From contig DASXZD010000029.1 of NCBI GenBank assembly GCA_036502085.1, positions 8,161 through 72,160 of the forward strand: 64,000 nt of DNA. The letters run 5' to 3'. The stretch comes from PALSA-505 sp036502085 (GTDB lineage Bacteria; Actinomycetota; Actinomycetes; Streptosporangiales; Streptosporangiaceae). The notes under the pieces are model-generated. The model did not search any database, was not told the DNA's origin, and saw nothing but the letters and a program-made list of their open reading frames with translations. The stretch's first letter is position 1; each line of letters begins with the position of its first letter. Of the stretch, positions 17,510-25,645 are shown in pieces. A program made the position numbers and the translations under genes.

Positions 17510-18508
17510 CTAAGGCCGCCGCTGCGGGCTCTGGGTGTGCGCCGGGTCCCGCTCGATCACCGGGCCGAGCACCTCGTCGATGCGGTGCATCACCGCGTCG
17601 TCCAGCGCGACGCCGGCCGCCTTGACGTTCTCCCGCACCTGTTCCGGCCGAGTGGCACCGATGATCGCCGCAGAGACGTTCGGGTTCTGCAGCGTCCAGG
17701 CCACGGCCAGCTGGGCCAGTGACAGCCCGGCCTCGTCCGCGATCGGCCGCAGTCGCTCGACCCGCTCCAGCAGGTCGTCGGTGAGCAGATCCCGCATGAA
17801 CCCGGATCCGCTCGGGTCGGTGGCCCTGCTGCCGGCCGGCGGCGCCTCGCCCGGGCGATACTTGCCGGTCAGCACGCCCTGCGCGATCGGCGACCAGACG
17901 ATCTGCCCGATGCCCTCCTTCTCGCACAGCGGCACGACCTCGGATTCGATAACGCGCCACACCATGTTGTACTGAGGCTGGTTGGAGATGATCCGGTCCA
18001 GCCCGAGCCGGTCGGCGATGCGCAGCGCGTCCGCGATCTGCTCCGCGCGCCACTCTGACACGCCCACGTACAGCACCTTGCCCTGGCGGACCAGGTCATC
18101 GAAGGCGCGCATGGTCTCTTCGAGCGGTGTCTCGCTGTCATAGCGGTGCGCCTGGTACAGGTCGATGTAGTCGGTGCGCAGCCGCCGCAGCGAACCGTGC
18201 ACGGACTCGAAGATGTGCTTGCGGGACAGGCCGCGGTCGTTGGGCCCGTCGCCGGTGGGCCAGTAGATCTTGGTGAAGACCTCGATGGATTCCCTGCGGA
18301 TGCCCTGCAGCGCGCGGCCGAGCACATCCTCGGCCCGGGTCCCCGCGTACACATCCGCGGTGTCGAACGTGGTAATGCCCTCGTCGAGCGCGGCGGCCAC
18401 GCAGGCGCGGGCCGCATCCTCCTCGACCTGCGAGCCGTGCGTAATCCAGTTGCCGTATGCGATCTCGCTGACCTTCAGGCCGCTGCGACCTAGGTGACGG
18501 TGTTCCAT
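17510..18508 (-). CDS. aldo/keto reductase, potassium-channel beta-subunit-like group
   Basis: 332 residues, NADPH-dependent TIM-barrel oxidoreductase. The catalytic tetrad is recognisable from FDTADVYAGTRAEDVLG (Asp, Tyr), FTKIYW (Lys) and QAHRYD (His). Cofactor-binding segments SPIAQGVLTGKY and AIIGATRPEQV are typical of the YghZ/Kv-beta branch. It is transcribed after the DUF3043 gene with 28 bases between them, so the two probably share an mRNA. Substrate unknown. Confidence 0.92.
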   Translation of the reverse strand: MEHRHLGRSGLKVSEIAYGNWITHGSQVEEDAARACVAAALDEGITTFDTADVYAGTRAEDVLGRALQGIRRESIEVFTKIYWPTGDGPNDRGLSRKHIFESVHGSLRRLRTDYIDLYQAHRYDSETPLEETMRAFDDLVRQGKVLYVGVSEWRAEQIADALRIADRLGLDRIISNQPQYNMVWRVIESEVVPLCEKEGIGQIVWSPIAQGVLTGKYRPGEAPPAGSRATDPSGSGFMRDLLTDDLLERVERLRPIADEAGLSLAQLAVAWTLQNPNVSAAIIGATRPEQVRENVKAAGVALDDAVMHRIDEVLGPVIERDPAHTQSPQRRP

Positions 18509-18536
18509 GCTTGTGACCCTAGGCCACGCCGCCGGG

Positions 18537-19160
18537 TCAGACCTTGTCGCCCGGCTTCACTCTGGGGGTGGGCATCCGGAGCCTGCGGATCTGCAGCGAG
18601 CGCATGATCGCGTACATCGTGACCCCGCGCGTGCTCTGGCCCGGATAGCGCTGCGCGGCGAGCTTGCGCACCCCGCGGGAGATCAGCGTGCCCTCGATGA
18701 CGATGACCACCACGAGGATGAGGACCAGCGGGTACAGCAGCGCCCCGACTGCGGTCTTGCTGGCGAACAGCAGCACGAAGAGCACCAGCAGGATGTACAT
18801 GTAGAACTCGCTGAACCTGCGCTTGGAGTCCACGTAATCGCGGGTCAGGCCCCGGATCGGTCCCCTGTCCCTGGGGGAGAGCGCCCACTCCTCGCCGCGC
18901 TTCATCGCGTCGTACTTGCGTGCCCGCTCGGTGCGGTCCCTGGTACGCGTCTGGCGGGTAGCCGCCTTGCGGTCCGCGGGCGCGGCGGTCGGATTGCGCC
19001 GCCTGCGCTCGGATTCGCTGCGCTTGGGCGTCGGCCGCCCCTTGGCGGGCGTGGTGGCACGGCTGGACCCGTTGGGGCCAGCCTCGCCTGCGAGTGTGCC
19101 GGAGTCGGCTCCGTCCGCCTCGGCGGTACTGTCCGCCCCGGCGCTACGGCGTCGGAACAC
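18537..19160 (-). CDS. DUF3043 membrane protein
   Basis: 207 residues. The N-terminal 80 are Arg/Ser/Ala-rich and disordered. A conserved cytoplasmic core (YDAMKRGEEWALSPRDRGPIRGLTRDYVDSKRR) precedes two membrane helices (MYILLVLFVLLFAS, ALLYPLVLILVVVIVIEG). The basic tail includes RGVRKLAAQRYPGQSTRGVTMYAIMR. This matches DUF3043, widespread in actinobacteria and of unknown function. It is divergent from pspA. Confidence 0.9.
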   Translation of the reverse strand: MFRRRSAGADSTAEADGADSGTLAGEAGPNGSSRATTPAKGRPTPKRSESERRRRNPTAAPADRKAATRQTRTRDRTERARKYDAMKRGEEWALSPRDRGPIRGLTRDYVDSKRRFSEFYMYILLVLFVLLFASKTAVGALLYPLVLILVVVIVIEGTLISRGVRKLAAQRYPGQSTRGVTMYAIMRSLQIRRLRMPTPRVKPGDKV

Positions 19161-19222
19161 GAACCCAGCTTAGTCGTGCAGCGGGTCGGGCCGCACTCGT
19201 CTCGCGACGTCGCGGGGGGTGA

Positions 19223-19251
19223 TGACTCGCACAGGAAAAACCGCGTAGGGT
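19223..19251 (+). promoter_or_regulatory. putative promoter of the pspA operon
   Basis: TGACTC at 19223-19228 and TAGGGT at 19246-19251 are 17 bases apart. Transcription would start near 19258, giving a leader of about 110 bases before pspA. Confidence 0.4.
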
Positions 19252-19366
19252 GGACTTTGAACCAGCCGGCGGTAAGCAGCCGACGCCCCACCGCGCAAGT
19301 GCCTGTCTGGGGATACATGCAACGCGGCACGGCGGAAGCTTCAGCACGAAGGGGACGTACGCGCGT

Positions 19367-20185
19367 ATGAGCGTGATGAAGCGGGTTTCGCTCATCTTCA
19401 AGTCCAAGGCCAACAAGGCCCTGGACCGGATGGAAGATCCCCGGGAAACCCTGGACTACTCCTACCAGCGGCAGCTTGAGATGCTGCAGAAGGTCCGCCG
19501 CGGTGTCGCGGACGTGGCCACCTCGCGCAAGCGCCTTGAGCTGCAGATGAACCAGATCAATCAGCAGACGGGCAAGCTCGAGAAGCAGGCCAAGGACGCG
19601 CTCGGCGCGGGACGCGAGGATCTGGCGCGCGAGGCGCTCAGCCGCCGATCGTCCATGCAGGGGCAGCTCAGTGACCTGCAGGTGCAGTATTCGCAGCTGC
19701 AGGGCGAGGAGGAGAAGCTGACGGTCGCCTCGCAGCGGCTGCAGTCCAAGGTGGACACCTTCCGCACCAGGAAGGAGACCATCAAGGCCACCTACACCGC
19801 CGCTGAGGCGCAGACCAGGATCAACGAGGCCTTCTCCGGTATCTCCGAGGAGATGGGCGACGTCGGGCTGGCCATCCAGCGGGCCGAGGACAAGACCGCG
19901 CAGATGCAGGCCAGGGCGGGCGCGATCGACGAGCTGCTCGCTTCCGGCGCGCTGGAAGACGCCTCCGGTATGCCGCGGGATGACATCCAGGCCGAGCTGG
20001 ACCGGATGGGCGCGAGCAATTCGGTCGACCACGAGCTCGAGCGGCTCAAGGGTGAGCTCTCCCAGGGCGAGGCTCCCCGGCAGATCGGGGCGACCGCGAG
20101 CGGCGGCGGCCACGCGGCCGCGGAACCGCCCGCGGCGACCGGTGTCCCTGATGCCGCCGAGCCCACCGGGGATGACGGAGCATGA
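19367..20185 (+). CDS. pspA: phage shock protein A (PspA/IM30 family)
   Basis: 272-residue peripheral membrane protein that protects and remodels the cytoplasmic membrane, related to Vipp1/ESCRT-III. MSVMKRVSLIFKSKANKAL is the amphipathic N-terminal helix. A long coiled coil follows (KVRRGVADVATSRKRLELQMNQ onwards), then TRINEAFSGISEEMGDVGLA and a Gly/Ala-rich tail of about 35 residues. ATG 19367 has GAAGGGGA upstream; ATG 19376 is an alternative. It overlaps pspAA by four bases and heads the cluster pspA-pspAA-htpX-pspAB. Confidence 0.95.
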   Translation: MSVMKRVSLIFKSKANKALDRMEDPRETLDYSYQRQLEMLQKVRRGVADVATSRKRLELQMNQINQQTGKLEKQAKDALGAGREDLAREALSRRSSMQGQLSDLQVQYSQLQGEEEKLTVASQRLQSKVDTFRTRKETIKATYTAAEAQTRINEAFSGISEEMGDVGLAIQRAEDKTAQMQARAGAIDELLASGALEDASGMPRDDIQAELDRMGASNSVDHELERLKGELSQGEAPRQIGATASGGGHAAAEPPAATGVPDAAEPTGDDGA

Positions 20186-20460
20186 TCATCCGGATTCTGG
20201 GTGAGGGCCAGCTTAAGGTCGATGACGCCGTCGCCGCCGAGCTGCAGGCCTTCGATGCGGATCTTGAAGCCGCGGTAGAGAAGAACGACCAGGACGCGCT
20301 CACCGCGGCGCTCGTCGGATTGCTCGAGAAGGTGCGCAGCCAGGGCACGCCGCTTCCCGCCGACAGCCTCGAACCGTCAGACGCGATCATCCCGTACGAG
20401 GACGCCACGCTGGCCGAGGTGCGCAAGCTGATAACCGACGAGGGCCTGATCCCGGGTTGA
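20182..20460 (+). CDS. pspAA: PspA-associated protein PspAA
   Basis: 92 residues, starting in an ATGA overlap with pspA. MIIRILGEGQLKVDD and the C-terminal DAIIPYEDATLAEVRKLITDEGLIPG are characteristic of PspAA, a small partner that accompanies PspA in actinobacteria and archaea. It is predicted to act with PspA at the membrane. Confidence 0.9.
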   Translation: MIIRILGEGQLKVDDAVAAELQAFDADLEAAVEKNDQDALTAALVGLLEKVRSQGTPLPADSLEPSDAIIPYEDATLAEVRKLITDEGLIPG

Positions 20461-20557
20461 TCCGCGCTGCCAGCGGGGCCGGCCGCGTACCGTTCGGAAG
20501 AAAAAGCATGACACGTAACCGGAAGCGGGCCACTCTCGCCGGCCGGTCAGGAGATGG

Positions 20558-20593
20558 CCAGGGAACGGTAAGCGCCTTTCCAGCGTTCCCTGG
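20558..20593. terminator. stem-loop between pspAA and htpX
   Basis: ccagggaacg and cgttccctgg form a perfect 10-bp stem with a 16-base loop. It could end the pspA-pspAA transcript or act as a control element for htpX 115 bases downstream. There is no U-tract. Confidence 0.5.
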
Positions 20594-20708
20594 TATGCCT
20601 GTCTGATGGATGGACCAGGCTGCTGTGTGAGCCAAACTGAAGTAGGCAGGAAGCGGGCCGGGCCGGGCAGACAAGGCGCCGGCCGCCCGCACTGAACGGA
20701 GGCACGTG

Positions 20709-21653
20709 ATGGCGCGCACCCGATATGCCCCTGATCGGGGACTTACCGCGCGAATGGGCTTGACCATGTTCCTGCTCGGACTGGTCTTCGTCGCATTCGT
20801 TGCGCTGCTGGTGGGCATCCTGACCGCGGTCCACGCCGGCGGCGCGGCCATCGTCTTCTTCCCGGTCCTGCTGGGCCTCGGGCTGGGAATCGGATCGCTC
20901 TTCTACTCCGACAAGATCGCCCTGCGCGCGGCCGGCGCCCAGGAGGTAACCCCGCAGCAGGCGCCCATGCTGCATGGCGTCGTCGACCGGCTGTGCGCGC
21001 TGGCCGACATGCCCAAGCCGCGCGTGGCGATCGCGCCCACCGACATGCCGAACGCGTTCGCCACCGGGCGCAACAGCAAGCACGCCGTCGTCTGCGTGAC
21101 CCAGGGCCTGATGCGCAGGCTGGATGACCCCGAAGAGCTGGAGGCCGTGCTCGCGCACGAGATGTCGCACGTAGCCCACAAGGACGTGACGGTGATGACG
21201 ATCGCCTCGTTCCTGGCGATCATCGCGGGCCTGATGGTCAGGTTCGCGTTCTACGGCGAGCTGTTCGGCGGCGGCCGCGGCCGCAATAACAACAACGGCG
21301 GCGGCCAGCTGGCGATTCTGATGCTGGCCATGATGGCGGTGAGCGCCGTGGTCTACGCGATCAGCTTCCTGCTCATCCGGCTGCTGTCCCGCTATCGTGA
21401 GCTGGCCGCCGACCGGGCCGGCGCGCTGCTCACCGGGCAGCCGTCGAAACTGGCCAGCGCGCTGCAGAAGGTGAGCGGCCAGATAGCCGCGATCCCGACC
21501 AGGGATCTGCGGTCGGCCCAGCCGCTGAACGCGTTCTACTTCGCGCCCGCGCTGACCAAGGGGCAGAGCGTGTCCAACCTGTTCTCGACGCACCCCTCGC
21601 TCGAGAAGCGGCTGGCCGAGCTGGCCAAGATCTCCAAGCAGCTCGGCCAGTAG
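20709..21653 (+). CDS. htpX: HtpX-type membrane zinc metalloprotease (M48)
   Basis: 314-residue integral membrane protease that degrades misfolded membrane proteins. Two N-terminal membrane helices (MFLLGLVFVAFVALLVGIL and AAIVFFPVLLGLGLGIGSLF) precede zinc site HEMSH (H150, E151, H154), further helices, and the third ligand in RELAADRAGALLTG. A Gly/Asn loop (GGGRGRNNNNGGG) lies between helices. GGAGG seven bases upstream supports ATG 20709. It is followed two bases after its stop by pspAB, so the two are co-transcribed. Confidence 0.95.
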   Translation: MARTRYAPDRGLTARMGLTMFLLGLVFVAFVALLVGILTAVHAGGAAIVFFPVLLGLGLGIGSLFYSDKIALRAAGAQEVTPQQAPMLHGVVDRLCALADMPKPRVAIAPTDMPNAFATGRNSKHAVVCVTQGLMRRLDDPEELEAVLAHEMSHVAHKDVTVMTIASFLAIIAGLMVRFAFYGELFGGGRGRNNNNGGGQLAILMLAMMAVSAVVYAISFLLIRLLSRYRELAADRAGALLTGQPSKLASALQKVSGQIAAIPTRDLRSAQPLNAFYFAPALTKGQSVSNLFSTHPSLEKRLAELAKISKQLGQ

Positions 21654-21655
21654 CG

Positions 21656-22240
21656 ATGGGCCTGCTGGATACCCTGCTCGGCCGGACCAAGCCGAAGCAG
21701 CCCAACCTGGACGCGCTGTTCGCGCTGCCGTCGGCGGCGATCACGCTGGAGGCGGCGGCCAGCCTGGTGCCCACCGGTACCGGATCGGTCTGCTTCCGCG
21801 CTGCGGAGGGCCGCGCGTTCCAGGACATGGAGCGCGACATCCGCGAGCTGCTCGACAGCGACGCGAGCAAGGAAGCGCCGCCGGTCGAGGTGACCGCCGA
21901 CTCCTACGGCTTCACCTGGCTGGTCGTGCGGCAGCCCGCCGACCAGCTTGACGCGCTGGTGACCGACGTGCACGCGGTGAACTCCTCGCTGGCCGACGCC
22001 GGATTCGGCCCGCAGCTGCTCTGCTCGCTGATCGGCTTCCGCAATCCGGGCAAGCCGCAGAGCAAGCTGGCGGTCGTGTACCTGTTCAAGCGCGGGACGT
22101 TCTACCCGTTCGCGCCGCTGAGCGGCGAGCGCCGGGACAACGCGCTGGAATTGCAGGTGCGGGGCGCGATCGAGGGCGAGCTCGCGATCGAGTCCGACCT
22201 GAGCCGCTGGTTCCCGGTCTGGGGCGCACCCGGCCTATGA
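21656..22240 (+). CDS. pspAB: PspA-associated protein PspAB
   Basis: 194 residues starting MGLLDTLLGRTKPKQPNLDALFALPSA, the PspAB pattern. The middle (SVCFRAAEGRAF, DSYGFTWLVVRQP) and C terminus (YLFKRGTFYPFAPLSGERRDNALE) fit the family. It is cytoplasmic, found with PspA/PspAA/HtpX in actinobacteria, and proposed to take part in the membrane-stress response. A striking repeat array starts at its stop codon. Confidence 0.88.
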   Translation: MGLLDTLLGRTKPKQPNLDALFALPSAAITLEAAASLVPTGTGSVCFRAAEGRAFQDMERDIRELLDSDASKEAPPVEVTADSYGFTWLVVRQPADQLDALVTDVHAVNSSLADAGFGPQLLCSLIGFRNPGKPQSKLAVVYLFKRGTFYPFAPLSGERRDNALELQVRGAIEGELAIESDLSRWFPVWGAPGL

Positions 22241-22332
22241 GGCAGGCCCCATGAGACAGGCCCCATGAGCAAGCACTGTGAGGCAGGCACTGTGAGCAAG
22301 CACTGTGAGGCAGGCACTGTGAGGACAAGCAC
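22238..22332 (+). repeat. array of seven 13-15 bp units, each starting with TGA, beginning at the pspAB stop codon
   Basis: The first unit, TGAGGCAGGCCCCA, begins with the true stop. The following units are TGAGACAGGCCCCA, TGAGCAAGCACTG, TGAGGCAGGCACTG, TGAGCAAGCACTG, TGAGGCAGGCACTG and TGAGGACAAGCACAG (truncated). A higher-order 27-bp duplication covers the middle four. Confidence 0.9.
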
Positions 22333-22398
22333 AGCATCGGTGCCCGCCGTGCGGAATGATGCGGGACGACATATCGTTGTGGGACGACGGAAGTTAGT

Positions 22399-22420
22399 GC
22401 GCCCCTTGCCTTTGGGGTGC
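22399..22420 (+). promoter_or_regulatory. hairpin in the erpA leader
   Basis: gcgcccc and ggggtgc pair (one G-U) around an eight-base pyrimidine-rich loop, 30 bases before the erpA start. It may be an attenuator or mRNA structure; no U-tract follows. Confidence 0.35.
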
Positions 22421-22449
22421 TCCAGCCCGACTCGGGAGCTGACGAGACA

Positions 22450-22803
22450 ATGAGTGTTCAGGACCAGGCCACCACTCAGCAGGGGATTGTCCTTACCGAC
22501 GTCGCCGCGACGAAGGTAGGCAGCCTGCTGGCCCAGGAGGGCCGCGATGACCTGAGGCTGCGTGTCGCGGTCCAGCCTGGCGGCTGTTCCGGGCTGAAGT
22601 ACCAGCTGTACTTCGACGAGCGCGAGATCGACGGCGACGTCGTCAGCTCGTTCGGCAGCGTTCAGGTCGTCACCGACAAGATGAGCGCCCCCTACCTGAC
22701 CGGCGCCACCATCGACTTCGTGGACACGATCGAGAAGCAGGGCTTCACGATCGACAACCCGAACGCGACCGGCTCCTGCGCCTGCGGCGACTCCTTCCAC
22801 TGA
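22450..22803 (+). CDS. erpA: A-type iron-sulfur carrier (ErpA/HesB family)
   Basis: 117 residues. It receives and passes Fe-S clusters to apoproteins. The three conserved cysteines are present: C46 in GGCSGLKY and C110/C112 in SCACGDSF. ATG 22450 gives the usual family length. In M. tuberculosis the equivalent (Rv2204c) lies near adoK and the cta genes, as here, and it may help mature the QcrA Rieske protein encoded downstream. Confidence 0.95.
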   Translation: MSVQDQATTQQGIVLTDVAATKVGSLLAQEGRDDLRLRVAVQPGGCSGLKYQLYFDEREIDGDVVSSFGSVQVVTDKMSAPYLTGATIDFVDTIEKQGFTIDNPNATGSCACGDSFH

Positions 22804-22870
22804 GGTCCTCTTCCCCCTGCCCTTGGCCGGGGACCCGTCTGGCCCACCGGTATAGCAGGAGGACGTTGTT

Positions 22871-23863
22871 GTGCGTATCGCGGTGACCGGGTCGATCGCC
22901 ACGGACCACCTGATGACCTTTCCCGGCAGCTTCGCCGAGCAGCTGATGCCGGACAAGCTGGACAAGGTAGCGCTGTCCTTTCTCGTTGACACGCTGGAGA
23001 TCCGGCGCGGCGGGGTCGCCGCGAACATCGCGTTCGGCCTGGGCTGCCTGGGCCTGCGGCCGCTGCTGATCGGATCGGCAGGGGCGGACTTCGCCGAGTA
23101 CCGGGCCTGGCTGACCGCGCATGGGGTGGACACCGCCGGAGTCAGGGAGTCCGTGCTGCACCACACGGCCAGGTTCATCAACACCTCGGATCGCCGCGGC
23201 GCGCACATCGGATCGTTCTACCCAGGGGCGATGAGCGAGGACTCCCTCATCGAGCTGGCCGAGGTGACCGGCCGCGCGGGCCCGGTCGATCTCGTGCTGA
23301 TCGGCGCGGGCGACCCGGACGGGATGCTCCGCTTCACGGCGCAGTGCCGCGAGCTCGGCCTGCTGTTCGCCACCGACACGTCCTGGCAGGTCGCCCGGCT
23401 GGACGGCGACCAGGTGCGCTCGCTGCTCGACGGCGCCGAGTACCTGTTCTGCAACGAGTACGAGGCGGCCCTGACCGAGCAGAAGACCGGCTGGAGCGCC
23501 CGCGAGATCACCGAGCGGGTGCGCGTCCGGGTGACCACGCTCGGGGCCGACGGAGTACGGGTCGACCAGGCCGGCCAGCCGTCGCTGCTCGTCCCGGCCG
23601 TCGGCGTGACCGGGCCAACGGAGCCGACCGGCGCGGGGGACGCCTTCCGGGCCGGCTTCCTGGCCGCGGTCGGCTGGCAGCTCAGCCTGGAGCGGGCCGC
23701 GCAGCTGGGCAACCTGGTCGCGGTCTGCGCGCTGGAGACCGTGGGCACGCAGGAGTACGAGCTGAAGCCGGGATCGCTGAACGAGCGGCTAGCCGACGCG
23801 TACGGCCCGCAGGCCGCCGACGAGCTGACCGCCCGCCTGGACGCAGCGTCGCACCTGAGCTAG
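22871..23863 (+). CDS. adoK: adenosine kinase-like PfkB kinase (AdoK/CbhK)
   Basis: 330 residues, start GTG 22871 after AGGAGGA. VTGSIATDHLMTFPG, LDKVALSFLVD, GAMSE and VTTLGADGVR align with mycobacterial AdoK (Rv2202c), a PfkB-family adenosine kinase. Catalytic base D257 lies in PTGAGDAFRAGF. It probably phosphorylates adenosine, or a related ribofuranose substrate, in purine salvage. Next to psuK and psuG it makes a three-gene nucleoside salvage group; the gap to psuK is three bases. Confidence 0.9.
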   Translation: MRIAVTGSIATDHLMTFPGSFAEQLMPDKLDKVALSFLVDTLEIRRGGVAANIAFGLGCLGLRPLLIGSAGADFAEYRAWLTAHGVDTAGVRESVLHHTARFINTSDRRGAHIGSFYPGAMSEDSLIELAEVTGRAGPVDLVLIGAGDPDGMLRFTAQCRELGLLFATDTSWQVARLDGDQVRSLLDGAEYLFCNEYEAALTEQKTGWSAREITERVRVRVTTLGADGVRVDQAGQPSLLVPAVGVTGPTEPTGAGDAFRAGFLAAVGWQLSLERAAQLGNLVAVCALETVGTQEYELKPGSLNERLADAYGPQAADELTARLDAASHLS

Positions 23864-23866
23864 CCG

Positions 23867-24652
23867 TTGATCTGCACCCTCGGCGACGTGCTGCTTGATG
23901 TCGTGGCCTCGACCCGAGAGCCGATCGCGCGCGGCGCGGACACTCCGACGGCCAGCACGGTGAGCGCGGGCGGCCAGGCCGCCAACGTCGCCGCCTGGGC
24001 GGTGGCCCTCGGCGGCCGCGCCCGGCTGGTGGCCAAGCGGGCCCGCGACCTGGCCGGCCGGCTGATCGCCGAGGACCTGGCCCGGCGGGGGGTCGAGGTG
24101 GCGGGGCCGGTCGTCGACGGTGCCACCGGCGTGGTCGTCTCGGTCTCCGAAGGCGGCGGCGAGCGCACTATGCTCACCGACCGCGGGGTCTGCCCGCAGC
24201 TGTCCGCGGCGGAGGCGGACGACGCCTGGTTCGCCGGCTGCGACTGGCTGCACCTGCCGCTCTACAGCCTGGTCGACGCGCCGATCAGGGAGGTGGCCCT
24301 GCACGCGGCGCGGCGGGTGCCGCGGGTGAGCGTCGACCTCTCATCGGTTTCCGCGCTGCGCGAAATCGGCGCGGGCGAGGTGACCAGGCTGCTCGGCCTG
24401 CTGAGCCCCGAGGTGATCCTGGGCAACGAGCCGGAAGCAGCGCTGGCCGCCGCCGCGGCGGCGACGGTCATTGTGAAGCTCGGGCCAGCCGGCGTGCGGA
24501 TCAACGGCAGGCTGCACCAGGCCTGCCCGGCGCGGCCGGTGGACAGCACCGGCGCGGGCGACGCGTTCGCCGCCGGATTCCTGGTCGGCGGGGTCGACCT
24601 CGGCCTGGCCGCGGCTGCCCGCGCGGTGAGCCAGCTGGGGGCCATGCCATGA
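23867..24652 (+). CDS. psuK: pseudouridine kinase (PfkB family)
   Basis: 261 residues from TTG 23867, three bases after adoK. Ribokinase fold: GDVLLDVVAS, GGQAANVAAW (35-44), NEPEA, and DSTGAGDAF with D232. It ends in an ATGA overlap with the pseudouridine-5'-phosphate glycosidase gene, which strongly suggests that it makes pseudouridine 5'-phosphate for that enzyme. It is shorter than most PfkB kinases, with a compact lid. Confidence 0.85.
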   Translation: MICTLGDVLLDVVASTREPIARGADTPTASTVSAGGQAANVAAWAVALGGRARLVAKRARDLAGRLIAEDLARRGVEVAGPVVDGATGVVVSVSEGGGERTMLTDRGVCPQLSAAEADDAWFAGCDWLHLPLYSLVDAPIREVALHAARRVPRVSVDLSSVSALREIGAGEVTRLLGLLSPEVILGNEPEAALAAAAAATVIVKLGPAGVRINGRLHQACPARPVDSTGAGDAFAAGFLVGGVDLGLAAAARAVSQLGAMP

Positions 24653-25611
24653 CGCTTCAACCCGCCGAGCTGGCCGAGCTCTCTGACGAGGTGCGCGCGA
24701 CGCTGGCAGCCGGCGGACCGGTGGTGGCGCTCGAGACCACCCTGGTATCGCACGGGTTCCCCGGCACCAGGGGGCTCGACGTAGCCCTGGAATCCGAGCG
24801 CAGGGTCCGCGCCGCGGGAGCCGTGCCGGCCGCCGTGGCGGTCGCCGCCGGGCGGATCAGGGTCGGCGCCGGCGCCGACCTGCTGGACCGGCTGGCCCGG
24901 GATCCGGCGGTCCGCAAGGTCGGCCCGCGCGACCTGGCCAGCTGCATGGCCAGCGGAGACCTGGGCTCCACCACCGTGGGCGGCACGCTGGCCGCCTGCC
25001 GGGCGGTCGGCATCAGGTTCATGGGCACCGGCGGCACCGGCGGCGTGCACCGCGGCTTCGCCCGCAGCCTGGACATCTCCGCGGACCTGGCCCAGCTGGC
25101 CAGGACGCGAGCCGTGGTGGTGGCCTCGGGACCCAAGTCGCTGCTGGACGTGCCGGCCACCGCGGAGCTGCTGGAGTCGCTCGGCGTGCCGGTGCTCGGC
25201 TGGCGCACCGGTACGCTGCCCCGGTTCTACTCGGCCGGCGGCGGGCCGCCCGTCTCGGCCCGGGTCGATCAGCCCGCCGAAGCGGTGCGCATCGCCCGGC
25301 TGCACTGGACGCTGAACGGCGGCGGCCTGCTCGTCGCCCGCCCCCCGGACCGGAGCCTGGACGTGGACGACCTCATCGAGTCGGCGCTGGCCGCGGCCGA
25401 GCGCGACGGTGCGACCGGCCAGGCGATCACGCCGGCCGTGCTGGCCTACCTGCACGAGGCGACCGGCGGCGCGACCCTGGACGTCAACGCCGAGCTGATC
25501 GCCGCCAACGCCGGCCTGGCCGCTGAGCTGGCGGTCGCCTGCGCGGCGGCGGAGGACCAGCCGGACAGCGAGGCGGACGACCAGGCAGACGGCGGAGCGG
25601 GCGACCCGTAG
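24649..25611 (+). CDS. psuG: pseudouridine-5'-phosphate glycosidase
   Basis: 320 residues. It cleaves the C-C bond of pseudouridine 5'-phosphate to uracil and ribose 5-phosphate. Family signatures: VALETTLVSHGFP near the N terminus, GDLGSTTVGGTLAA, FMGTGGTGGVHRG, SGPKSLLDVPATAELLESLGVPV and an Asn-rich C-terminal helix (LDVNAELIAANAGLAAELA). The last 20 residues are acidic and low complexity. With psuK it forms a complete pseudouridine breakdown pair. Confidence 0.95.
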   Translation: MTLQPAELAELSDEVRATLAAGGPVVALETTLVSHGFPGTRGLDVALESERRVRAAGAVPAAVAVAAGRIRVGAGADLLDRLARDPAVRKVGPRDLASCMASGDLGSTTVGGTLAACRAVGIRFMGTGGTGGVHRGFARSLDISADLAQLARTRAVVVASGPKSLLDVPATAELLESLGVPVLGWRTGTLPRFYSAGGGPPVSARVDQPAEAVRIARLHWTLNGGGLLVARPPDRSLDVDDLIESALAAAERDGATGQAITPAVLAYLHEATGGATLDVNAELIAANAGLAAELAVACAAAEDQPDSEADDQADGGAGDP

Positions 25612-25629
25612 GCGGACCGCCCGCTCCGC
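25592..25629. terminator. bidirectional terminator overlapping the psuG stop
   Basis: gcggagcgggcg pairs perfectly with cgcccgctccgc; the 14-base loop contains the psuG stop codon. It lies between convergent genes. Confidence 0.75.
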
Positions 25630-25645
25630 TGTTACCTCTGGTGCA

